Source of the DNA: JANMEB01 sp041745295
GTDB taxonomy: Bacteria; Planctomycetota; Planctomycetia; Pirellulales; Pirellulaceae
Reading direction: 5' to 3'
Length of the DNA: 64,000 nt
NCBI GenBank assembly: GCA_041745295.1
Contig: JBGTJE010000058.1
Coordinates: 80,751 to 144,750, forward strand
Shown: in pieces, positions 42,520-50,040 of the stretch
Layout of the letters: each line of letters starts with the position of its first letter
How positions within the stretch are numbered: position 1 is the first letter of the stretch
Translations under genes and position numbers: made by a program
The notes under the pieces: model-generated
Seen by the model: only the letters and a program-made list of their open reading frames with translations
What the model was told of the DNA's origin: nothing
Databases searched by the model: none

Positions 42520-43103
42520 GCATCCACCGCGGATTGGAATTTATCTCCCGCGCCTTTGCTGAGATACTGCGGGCCCAAGCAAATCGGTGGATGATGGACG
42601 TGCTGACTGTTTTCCACGTAGGTCGGAGTCCATCCCGCCTTGTCTTCGAACAACCGAATGCAGCGGATCGTCTTGTTCGAGCACAAGTTAAACCAGTGCT
42701 TGGTCCCACAAGGAACGTTGATCAGATCCCCCGATTCGACGGTGATGCTGAACACCGGTCCCCCTTCAGGATGAATGTGGAACAAGCCGCTGCCGTGGAC
42801 CGTAAAGCGGACTTCGTCTTCGCTGTGCGTGTGCTCTTTGTCGAAGCGAGCCAGCATGGCGTCCAAGTTGGGCGTTTCGGGATTGACGTTGATCACGTCC
42901 GCCGTCACAAAACCTCCTTGCTCCTTCAATCGTTCAATCTCGGGCGCGTAGGCGTCGAGGATGTCCTGATCGGTCGCGTCTGGGCCAATCCTTTCGGCGA
43001 CATCCCAATGCTCGTACCAGATTCCAAACGGCTGCAAGAATTCGCGAATCTGTTTCACATCGGTGATTTCGCGCTTTTGTTCTTGGACGAAGATCTTGGC
43101 CAT
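42516..43103 (-). CDS. mtnD: Acireductone dioxygenase
   Basis: 195 residues from the ATG at 43103. ARD-type cupin with metal ligands in RFDKEHTHSEDEVRFTV (H, H and E) and CGTKHWFN (H). It opens the acireductone with dioxygen to 4-methylthio-2-oxobutanoate and formate (Fe form) or an off-path product with Ni. It lies between mtnB and mtnC. Full-length compared with the usual about 180 residues. Confidence 0.95.
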   Translation of the reverse strand: MAKIFVQEQKREITDVKQIREFLQPFGIWYEHWDVAERIGPDATDQDILDAYAPEIERLKEQGGFVTADVINVNPETPNLDAMLARFDKEHTHSEDEVRFTVHGSGLFHIHPEGGPVFSITVESGDLINVPCGTKHWFNLCSNKTIRCIRLFEDKAGWTPTYVENSQHVHHPPICLGPQYLSKGAGDKFQSAVDA

Positions 43104-43259
43104 TGTGGTACTCCCGAATTGAATGGCAAACTTAAGACAGGGGCGGGTTACCTTCGCATGCGCTTCAGGCTTCAATTGCCCGCCAATTCGCGTTTTGTTT
43201 GGTGTCAGTGCAAAACAAAAACGCGCTGTTTCATGATCGGCATTATATCCGGGTGGGCG

Positions 43260-43931
43260 TTAGCCACCAAGTTGCAAGCTGCGGCCGACGCATTCGAATA
43301 GAAACTCGAAAATCTCGATATGCCGCTCGGCTTCGGCCAAATCGCTCCCCCAGGTATAGAGACCATGTCTCCGAATTAAATATCCATGGCAGGGACCTCG
43401 GCTGGCAGCTAGATACTCGTCGACTTGCATTGCCAGCGATAGAATGTCTTGTGTGTTATCGAAGATTGGGATCCATTCGCGATGCTCGTGCGTCTTGACG
43501 CCGGACAAGCCCTTGAGCATTTCGTAACCGCTGATCTCCAGCCCTTGGTTAGCGTAAAAACGCTCGGATAAGATTGTCGACCACACCGAATGCGTATGCA
43601 GCACGGCTCCCACGTTTTCTCGCCGGGCCAAGCCGACGTGCAGCAGCGTCTCCGCGGACGAAGCTGGCTGACCTTCGCAGGTCGGCAGTCCCTTTGCGCC
43701 CACTCGGACAAAATCCTGTGGCCCCAAGCGACTCTTGTCCTTACCGCTTGCCGTAACCACCAGTTCCAACGGTTCGCGCCCGATCACCGCGCTGTAGTTG
43801 CTGCTTGTTCCCAATGACCAGCCGCGGCGGTGAAACGTCTGCCCACACTCGCGCAGGCGGGCGATGATCGAATCGCAACCGGCGAGCGGATTGGATTGGC
43901 GAGTTTGGTTCATGGGTTGAATGTGGTCCAT
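43260..43931 (-). CDS. mtnB: Methylthioribulose-1-phosphate dehydratase
   Basis: 223 residues from the ATG at 43931 (other starts at 43913 and a GTG at 43964). Class II aldolase/adducin family with GTSSNYSAVIG (substrate loop), TASGKDKS and zinc ligands in LHTHSVWS plus RHGLYTWG. It dehydrates 5-methylthioribulose-1-phosphate. It heads the mtnB-mtnD-mtnC run. The two adjoining genes, mtnP and mtnA, are not here. Confidence 0.94.
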   Translation of the reverse strand: MDHIQPMNQTRQSNPLAGCDSIIARLRECGQTFHRRGWSLGTSSNYSAVIGREPLELVVTASGKDKSRLGPQDFVRVGAKGLPTCEGQPASSAETLLHVGLARRENVGAVLHTHSVWSTILSERFYANQGLEISGYEMLKGLSGVKTHEHREWIPIFDNTQDILSLAMQVDEYLAASRGPCHGYLIRRHGLYTWGSDLAEAERHIEIFEFLFECVGRSLQLGG

Positions 43932-43965
43932 AAGTGTAACGTCTCGAAAGTCGAGAACCCACACG

Positions 43966-44008
43966 CCCCCTCACCCTGCCCTCTCCCCCGAAGCGGGGGC
44001 GAGGGAAC
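43966..44008. repeat. Dispersed repeat, CCCTCACCCTGCCCTCTCCC family, copy 2
   Basis: A 43-base copy of the unit at 8789-8832, with GAAGC instead of GAAGAC in its loop. The GC-rich arms (CTCCCCC / GGGGGCGAG) can form a hairpin. It sits 10 bases beyond the miaE stop and upstream of mtnB, so it could end miaE transcription. Confidence 0.8.
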
Positions 44009-44017
44009 AATACTTTC

Positions 44018-44593
44018 CTAACTGTGCATCCGGGGAAGCGGATCGCCGCGGGCAATGATTTCGGTTTCGAGCAGCGATAGCTCTTGAAGTCGCGACTTCA
44101 CGTTGGTTTCGCTGTCGAACAATCGGGCCAGGCGAACGTAGGTGCTGTGATGCCGGGCTTCGCTTTCGAAGAGGCTATCGTAAAACGCAGCTAGTTCTGG
44201 ATCGCCGACATGTTTGCGCAATAAATCGAACCGTTCGCAGGAGCGGGCTTCGATCAAGCCGGCGACGAGCAGTCGATCGACGGCCCGATGGGGCTCGAAC
44301 TTGCGGACCAGATCGTTGAGTTGCCGACCATAGTTGCTTGGCTTGAGCTTGCGAAACCGAATGCCCCGCCGCTGCAGCAAATCGAGAACTTGTCCGAAAT
44401 GTTCCAGTTCCTCGTTGACAATTTCGGCCAATTCGCGGCACAATTCGCCGCGATCGACGTAAGCGAACAGCAAATTCATCGCGCAGCCCGCCGCCTTTTT
44501 CTCGCAGTGCGCATGGTCGATGAGAATCTCCTCCAAGTTCTGATCGACTTGGCAAAGCCAACGCTCGACGGTTGCAGATTGCAGATTTAACAT
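44018..44593 (-). CDS. miaE: tRNA-(ms2io6A) hydroxylase
   Basis: 191 residues from the ATG at 44593. Ferritin-like diiron protein: HAHCEKKAAG, EELEHFGQVLDLL, LIEARSCERFDLL and SEARHHSTYVRL supply Glu and His ligands. MiaE hydroxylates the isopentenyl group of ms2i6A37 in tRNA. Oxygen-dependent, which agrees with an aerobic host. MiaA and MiaB, which make its substrate, are not in the window. Confidence 0.9.
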   Translation of the reverse strand: MLNLQSATVERWLCQVDQNLEEILIDHAHCEKKAAGCAMNLLFAYVDRGELCRELAEIVNEELEHFGQVLDLLQRRGIRFRKLKPSNYGRQLNDLVRKFEPHRAVDRLLVAGLIEARSCERFDLLRKHVGDPELAAFYDSLFESEARHHSTYVRLARLFDSETNVKSRLQELSLLETEIIARGDPLPRMHS

Positions 44594-44730
44594 GGCGCAC
44601 CCGAGGCATTTTCGAAGAATTGCCGTTATACATTCGCGGATCGCGAGAATCCAGGCCAAGCGAGGTTTGACCTAGCCCTTTGGCCGATGCGATAATTGAT
44701 AGAAACACATCGCCCCAGCGAACGGACCAA

Positions 44731-45672
44731 ATGGTTATCGAGTGCGACGAGAACGATCGGTTGAATGATATTGTCCAACGGCTCGTCGATTTTATTCGAC
44801 CGATGGGCAGCTGTGCCGTCGCATTCTCGGGGGGCGTCGATAGCGCCGTGGTCGCTCAGGCCGCGCAAGTGGCGTTGGGTGATCGGGCTCTGGCGGTCAC
44901 CGGCGTTAGCCCTAGCTTAGCCGCAGGAGAATTGGAAATCGCGCGGCGGATCGCTGCGGAAATTGGCATTCGGCATCGAATCCTTGAAACGCATGAAACG
45001 GAAATCGACGATTATCGCCGCAACGATGCGCGGCGCTGCTTCCACTGCAAGTCGAATCTCTATTCAGAGATTGCCAAATTGCGATCCGACGAGGGCTTTA
45101 GTGCCATTCTTTCCGGCACCAACAAAGATGACATCAGCGACCACCGGCCCGGACTGAGCGCCGCGGAAACGTTTGGCGTAAGACATCCGTTGGCCGAGTG
45201 CGATATCGACAAGCCCATGGTACGCGCGGTGGCGCGCCGCTGGAACTTGGAAGTTTGGAACAAACCTGCCACGCCGTGCTTGGCCAGCCGAATCGCGTAC
45301 GGCGTGACCGTCACCGACGAACGACTGCAGAAGGTCGATTTGGCGGAGCGGTTTTTGCGGGGACTCGGCTTTGATTCGCTGCGAGTCCGATTTCACGAAG
45401 GGGACTTGGCCCGAATCGAGGTTCCCGTCGAACAAATCTCGCGGCTGGCTGCCGAACCGGCGCGCAGCGCGATTATCGAAAGACTTCGCGACTTGGGATT
45501 TCGCTTCGTATCGCTGGATTTGATGGGCTTTCGGTCGGGCGGTCTCAATGCACTACTCCCACTTGTTACAACCGGCGCGCGTTCTGCTTCTGTCGAGGAT
45601 TTTGAACGTTCTGATCGCATCGACCACTATGCTTCAAAGGAAATTCTGAGCCATGCGAAACCATCGCCGTGA
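44731..45672 (+). CDS. larE: LarE-like ATP-dependent sacrificial sulfur transferase
   Basis: 313 residues from ATG 44731 (a TTG at 44680 adds 17). PP-loop SGGVDSAVVAQ, HCKSNLY and NKPATPCLASRIAYG with the sulfur-donating cysteine at about residue 183. LarE takes sulfur from its own cysteine to modify the nicotinic-acid-derived cofactor of lactate racemase-type nickel pincer enzymes. LarB, LarC and LarA are not nearby. It overlaps the next gene by 20 bases. Confidence 0.93.
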   Translation: MVIECDENDRLNDIVQRLVDFIRPMGSCAVAFSGGVDSAVVAQAAQVALGDRALAVTGVSPSLAAGELEIARRIAAEIGIRHRILETHETEIDDYRRNDARRCFHCKSNLYSEIAKLRSDEGFSAILSGTNKDDISDHRPGLSAAETFGVRHPLAECDIDKPMVRAVARRWNLEVWNKPATPCLASRIAYGVTVTDERLQKVDLAERFLRGLGFDSLRVRFHEGDLARIEVPVEQISRLAAEPARSAIIERLRDLGFRFVSLDLMGFRSGGLNALLPLVTTGARSASVEDFERSDRIDHYASKEILSHAKPSP

Positions 45673-46555
45673 CGAATTCGACGAATACCGCGCCCCGCCG
45701 GAAGAGTTGACGGGCATTCAGCCGCCGCGCTTCTTGCCTCATTTCGTGCTGCTATTAGTGCTCGTCGGTGGTTCGCTCGTGGCCGTGCATTATTTCGCCG
45801 GTCCAATAATGTTTTCCCGTACGATCGAAGCTCTCGCCACCCCAGTGGGCTTCGTTTGGTTCTTGCTATTCCTCGCAGCATATTGGGTTATGGTCTGGCG
45901 CATTCGGTTAGCGACTCTGTTGTGTTGGACCTGCTTGTTCGTTCTGACGCTTGCCGGAAACTCGTATGTCTCCAATCAGCTCATCAAAGCGATCGAAGCG
46001 CCGTATCTGCAAACGAACCCCTTCGAAATGGAGAAATTCGATGCGATCCTCGTCCTGGGAGGAAGCACCGACACGACACCCGCTGGCGTGCCGCAGTTGG
46101 CGATGGCGGGAGATCGGCTCGTTCTTGCCGCCCGTCTTTTTCACGCGGGCAAGGTCGACAAGATTCTTGTGTCCGGCGTGCGGAGCACGGGCTTGCGGGA
46201 GAAGGAACTTCATTTGTACGAGGAGTCGTCGCGAATATTGGCCGAGCTGAATGTACCCGAGGCCAACATCGTCCAACTCAAATTGGGGAGCGACACGTCC
46301 GAAGAGATGCAAGGTCTGAAAACTTGGATGGCCGATCAACCGGCAAATCGCACGGGCGTCATCACATCGGCATGGCACTTGAAGCGAGCCATGCTATTGG
46401 CTCAGCGATACGATGTCAGCGTCTCGCCCATTCCCGCCAATGTGCTGACCGAATCGTTCCGGATGGGCCCTGGGGCCGTCATTCCCAGCGCGAAAAATCT
46501 TTACGTCACACAGATGGCGGTGCGCGAATATCTCGCTCGCTATTTGGATAGATAA
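45653..46555 (+). CDS. YdcF/SanA-like DUF218 membrane protein
   Basis: 300 residues. Two N-terminal helices (about 28-50 and 66-105) and the DUF218 domain (about 120-270; FDAILVLGGSTD, GDRLVLAARLFHAGKVDKIL, GVITSAWHLKRAMLLAQRY). This domain may act in cell-envelope metabolism. It overlaps larE by 20 bases, so it is likely cotranscribed, without an evident functional tie. Confidence 0.85.
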   Translation: MRNHRRDEFDEYRAPPEELTGIQPPRFLPHFVLLLVLVGGSLVAVHYFAGPIMFSRTIEALATPVGFVWFLLFLAAYWVMVWRIRLATLLCWTCLFVLTLAGNSYVSNQLIKAIEAPYLQTNPFEMEKFDAILVLGGSTDTTPAGVPQLAMAGDRLVLAARLFHAGKVDKILVSGVRSTGLREKELHLYEESSRILAELNVPEANIVQLKLGSDTSEEMQGLKTWMADQPANRTGVITSAWHLKRAMLLAQRYDVSVSPIPANVLTESFRMGPGAVIPSAKNLYVTQMAVREYLARYLDR

Positions 46556-46604
46556 CTCCTGGCATCCCGTTGCAATCGCACTCACGGTTCAATCCCAGTC
46601 CCAA

Positions 46605-47168
46605 TTATTGCGCGATGTCCAGTTCTAGCGCCATACCATTCATGCAATAGCGCAAGCCAGTGGGCTGCGGGCCATCGTCAAAAACGTGGCCCAAGTGCCC
46701 CTGGCACCGGCTGCAGACGACTTCGGTGCGCGACATGAACAACGTGTTGTCCTCGTGGATCGCGACGTTGGCTTCGGCAATCGGCTGGTAGAAACTCGGC
46801 CAGCCGGTTCCCGAATCGAATTTGGCATCCGAACTGAACAAAGGTTGACCGCATCCAGCGCAGCGATAAATGCCGTGTTCCTTGCTGTTCCAGTTCGGTC
46901 CCGTGAATGCGCGCTCAGTTCCTTTCTTGCGCAGGACGTAGAACTGATCGGGCGTTAGAATCTTGCGCCATTCGGCATCAGTTTGAGGAAGTGTTCGCAG
47001 TTTTTGGTCCTCGGTGGACATGGGTTTTTCCTTGGCAAGATCGGATTCATCGTAATTGATTTGCTGGATTTTTTCTTGGACGGAAGAATTGCTTGCAGAT
47101 CGATTGAACCAAAGGAAAAAAACCGCAACGCAACCGGCCGCCAACAATGCGATAGAGATGAACTTCAT
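46605..47168 (-). CDS. msrB: Peptide-methionine (R)-S-oxide reductase, membrane-anchored or exported
   Basis: 187 residues. An N-terminal hydrophobic segment (about 5-20; ALLAAGCVAVFFLWF) precedes the MsrB domain (about 60-185). Zinc CxxC pairs are in CAGCG and CSRCQ; the catalytic cysteine is in GLRYCMNGMALEL; and FDSGTGWPSFY and HLGHVFDDGP are the family motifs. The N-terminal segment suggests a periplasmic or cell-surface repair enzyme. It is convergent with the YdcF gene. Confidence 0.92.
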   Translation of the reverse strand: MKFISIALLAAGCVAVFFLWFNRSASNSSVQEKIQQINYDESDLAKEKPMSTEDQKLRTLPQTDAEWRKILTPDQFYVLRKKGTERAFTGPNWNSKEHGIYRCAGCGQPLFSSDAKFDSGTGWPSFYQPIAEANVAIHEDNTLFMSRTEVVCSRCQGHLGHVFDDGPQPTGLRYCMNGMALELDIAQ

Positions 47169-47302
47169 CTCGTAAACTCCGGAGTTTCAAGGAAATGGTG
47201 ACGAAATGTGGTGCGATGCTCGGCGTCGTAAAGACCGACGGGTATCCCGATAACTTCGTTTCGAAGGACGCGGAGCGTCGTGCCACATTTTTCAACGCCC
47301 GT

Positions 47303-48859
47303 CTAGCGCGTCCAAGCGAGCCATTTTTCGAACAACGACTTGAGACGCGGCGTCAATCGACTTCGATTATACGCGTCCGCCACTCGTTTGATGCATTCAG
47401 ACTGCGTTGGATAGGGACGAATTGCTCGTGCGATGGCTTTCAAACCCAGGCCGCCCGCCATCGCGACGGACAGTTCGGAAACCATATCACCCGCATGTGA
47501 CGCAACAATCGTTGCGCCCAGGATTCGGTCGGATCCTTTTTTGGTAAGGACTCTAACGAAACCATTGGTCTCGCCGTCGAGTATCGAACGGTCGACGTCG
47601 TGAAAGCGATGCTCGAAGACCACCGGCGTGATCCCGCGCTCGCGAGCTTCTTTTTCGTACATGCCGATGTGAGCGACCTCGGGGTCGGTGTATGTGCACC
47701 AAGGGAGCGCATTCACACTGAATTTTTTCCGGCCCATGAACAGGGCGTTTTGAATAACAATCCTAGCCATGGCGTCGGCAGCGTGAGTGAATTTGAATTT
47801 GGAACAAATATCGCCCGCGGCGTAGATGCATCGATTTGTCGTCCGCAGGCGAGCGTCGACATGGACGCCGGATGGGTCGAATTGAACGCCGGCGATTTCC
47901 AATCCCAATCCTTCGACGTTCGCCGCGCGACCCGTGCCAACGAAGATCTCGTCGACGATGATCTCGACCGGCCTTCCTTGGGATTCAAGCGTCAATTGCT
48001 TGCCCTCGGCTTGGCGAGACAATCTAAGATTTTGGGCGCCGACGAAGATTCGAATGCCATCACGTGCCAGCGATTGGGCGACGATTTCAGCCGCGTTGCG
48101 ATCTTCGTTTGGGAGGATTCCGGGCGCGAGGTCGATCAAAATCACGGCGCTGCCGAAACGAGCAAAGGCTTGGGCCAACTCACAGCCAATCGGTCCGGCG
48201 CCGATGACCGCCAAACGCTTGGGCAATTGCGTAAGCGAAAACACCGACTCATTCGTCAAGTAACCGACGCCGTCGAGTCCGGGGATAGGCGGCTTGGCGG
48301 CGCGTGCGCCCGTCGCAATCACTGCGCGTTTGAACTGCAAGGTTTGCCCGCCGACTTGAATGGAATCTCGCCCCGAGAAAATTGCCTGGCCGAAATAGAC
48401 ATCGACGCCAAGTTTTTGAAAGCGATCCGCCGAATCGACCGGACTGATGGCAGCACGAAGCCGGCGCATCCGCGTCATAACGTCGGGAAAGTTCACTTGC
48501 GTGCCCGCGGGGACATCGACTCCGAATTCACTCGCGTCGCGCACCGAAGTGTAAGCCCGGGCGGCGCGAACCAACGCTTTCGACGGAACGCAGCCGACGT
48601 TGAGACAATCGCCCCCCAAGAGGTGCCGTTCGATTAGGGCGACTTTGGCCCCAAACCCCGCGGCTCCCGCCGCCGAGACCAATCCCGCCGATCCGGCGCC
48701 GATCACGACCAAGTTGTATCGACCGGCCGGTTGCGGATTTCGCCAGTGTGGCGGCCGCACGTTGTCGACCAATGCTCGGTTGTGGTCGTCCCACGGCAGG
48801 ACCTCGACCGCAGGACGATTCGTCTCGGTCAAAGGTAGGCTGCCCCCAGGCTGATTCAT
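47303..48859 (-). CDS. Mercuric-reductase-like pyridine nucleotide-disulphide oxidoreductase
   Basis: 518 residues from the ATG at 48859. FAD-binding VVIGAGSAGLVSAAGAAGFG, redox CLNVGCVPSK, second Rossmann RLAVIGAGPIGCELAQAF, and the C-terminal dimer domain ending SRLTPRLKSLFEKWLAWTR. There is no HMA domain and no C-terminal Cys pair as in MerA. The usual catalytic His motif (HPTxSE) reads RPYPTQSE, with Tyr, as in MerA-type enzymes. No merR or mer operon genes are near, so mercury reduction is not shown. It starts within the stop of the CHAD gene (ATGA overlap). Confidence 0.87.
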   Translation of the reverse strand: MNQPGGSLPLTETNRPAVEVLPWDDHNRALVDNVRPPHWRNPQPAGRYNLVVIGAGSAGLVSAAGAAGFGAKVALIERHLLGGDCLNVGCVPSKALVRAARAYTSVRDASEFGVDVPAGTQVNFPDVMTRMRRLRAAISPVDSADRFQKLGVDVYFGQAIFSGRDSIQVGGQTLQFKRAVIATGARAAKPPIPGLDGVGYLTNESVFSLTQLPKRLAVIGAGPIGCELAQAFARFGSAVILIDLAPGILPNEDRNAAEIVAQSLARDGIRIFVGAQNLRLSRQAEGKQLTLESQGRPVEIIVDEIFVGTGRAANVEGLGLEIAGVQFDPSGVHVDARLRTTNRCIYAAGDICSKFKFTHAADAMARIVIQNALFMGRKKFSVNALPWCTYTDPEVAHIGMYEKEARERGITPVVFEHRFHDVDRSILDGETNGFVRVLTKKGSDRILGATIVASHAGDMVSELSVAMAGGLGLKAIARAIRPYPTQSECIKRVADAYNRSRLTPRLKSLFEKWLAWTR

Positions 48860-49734
48860 GGCGTGTCCCGTTGACCCGTTCGCATGAGAGAGACGATCTC
48901 GGCCGTGGCGTCCGCGAGGATGCGTTCGAGCGGCTGGGCTTGCCACCAGGCGCGAAATGCGGCGATTTTTTCCCGGCGGCCGGCCGCGTGATCGCGCTGT
49001 TTGGCCTGGGGCGACTTGAGCTGTTTCAGCCGACGACGGCGAACAACCCCGTCGTTGAGCGACCCCAGGTGCTTTTGCAGCGACTTGAGAAGCTCGTGGA
49101 GTTCCCTCAAATCCATCGCTGGGTGGATTTCCGCGACGGCATCGACGGCGTAGCGAAGTCGTTTGCAAGCGATCCGCGCTTGATGCAGTTGGTCCGAGTC
49201 CATTTGGCGCGACGGTAACACCTCAATGAACCGCGACAACTCGCGGGCCAAACCTCGGCCGAAAACTGCGGAGGCCTCGATCGGGCCGTCGAGCGATTTC
49301 AGGTTTTTGTGGACTTGCCGCGCGCGGCGTACAAGCCGTTCGCGCCGCAGCAACCAGCGCACGCGCCTCGCGACCTTGTGCATTAGCGGACGTCGGTTCT
49401 GTTTGAGCTGGCGTTGCAACCGAGTCGACGACATCTCGTTTTCGGCCAACCACTTTCGCAAAACGTCGTCATCGCGCAATGCATTTGTGCTTTGCCGCAA
49501 ATCGTGCAGATTGCGCTGAAGCCATCGCCACCCACGAGATTTTGCCGCATCGCGGCCAAGTCGCAATACCGCTTCCGTTCGCCGACATACGATGCGCAAA
49601 GCATGCACCTGCCCTGCGGAGTCGTCGCCTTGCGCGATCGCGCGCAAGATCCTTTCCACTTCGAGGAACTGCCATTGCCAAATCGAACTCGGCGATGATT
49701 CCAATCGTTCTTTTTCTTGGTGTATTGTGCTCAT
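48856..49734 (-). CDS. CHAD-domain protein
   Basis: 292 residues from ATG 49734 (ATG 49800 adds 22). Two repeats of the CHAD helical domain: basic helices such as VHALRIVCRRTEAVLR and LHQARIACKRLRYAVDAV, with conserved His and Arg/Lys thought to bind polyphosphate. It is translationally coupled to a flavoprotein (48856/48859). Stand-alone CHAD proteins are found near phosphate or nucleotide genes, but none are near here. Confidence 0.88.
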   Translation of the reverse strand: MSTIHQEKERLESSPSSIWQWQFLEVERILRAIAQGDDSAGQVHALRIVCRRTEAVLRLGRDAAKSRGWRWLQRNLHDLRQSTNALRDDDVLRKWLAENEMSSTRLQRQLKQNRRPLMHKVARRVRWLLRRERLVRRARQVHKNLKSLDGPIEASAVFGRGLARELSRFIEVLPSRQMDSDQLHQARIACKRLRYAVDAVAEIHPAMDLRELHELLKSLQKHLGSLNDGVVRRRRLKQLKSPQAKQRDHAAGRREKIAAFRAWWQAQPLERILADATAEIVSLMRTGQRDTP

Positions 49735-50040
49735 GTTGATCCCATCGCGCCCAAGTCGGATTCGCGAAATCCGTCGGCTATTCATTCGGTCCGTTTTCAA
49801 TCTGAGAATTATACAAGCCTAATCCAAATCCCACGGCGAGGGGTGCACCATGCAGCGATTAGGCCGGAGCAAGCAACACGCCATCGCCGTCGGGCCGTTT
49901 CCCCCCTGCCGCCCTTGGCTCGCTCGCGATTATGGGAATAATGAAAGACGCGGGGATTCATCGCGGATTTGCCGTGCTTCGGCAACTAGCGCCGGTTTTT
50001 GTCAGCGCACTTTGCCCCGAACCTGTAACTAGGAGCTTCT
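49735..50040. other. Divergent intergenic region between CHAD and the M28 peptidase
   Basis: 306 bases between divergent genes. Only AGGAG (50032-50036) before the GTG start of the peptidase is clear. Promoters for both genes should be here, but no obvious consensus pair was found. Confidence 0.4.

Noticed and set aside
47600..48637. A 345-residue plus-strand open frame opposite the flavoprotein gene
   Set aside because: The opposite strand has complete FAD and redox motifs; this frame has no recognisable domain.
47303..48859. Mercury resistance operon
   Set aside because: Only a MerA-like reductase lacking the HMA domain and terminal Cys pair is present; there is no merR, merT or merP.
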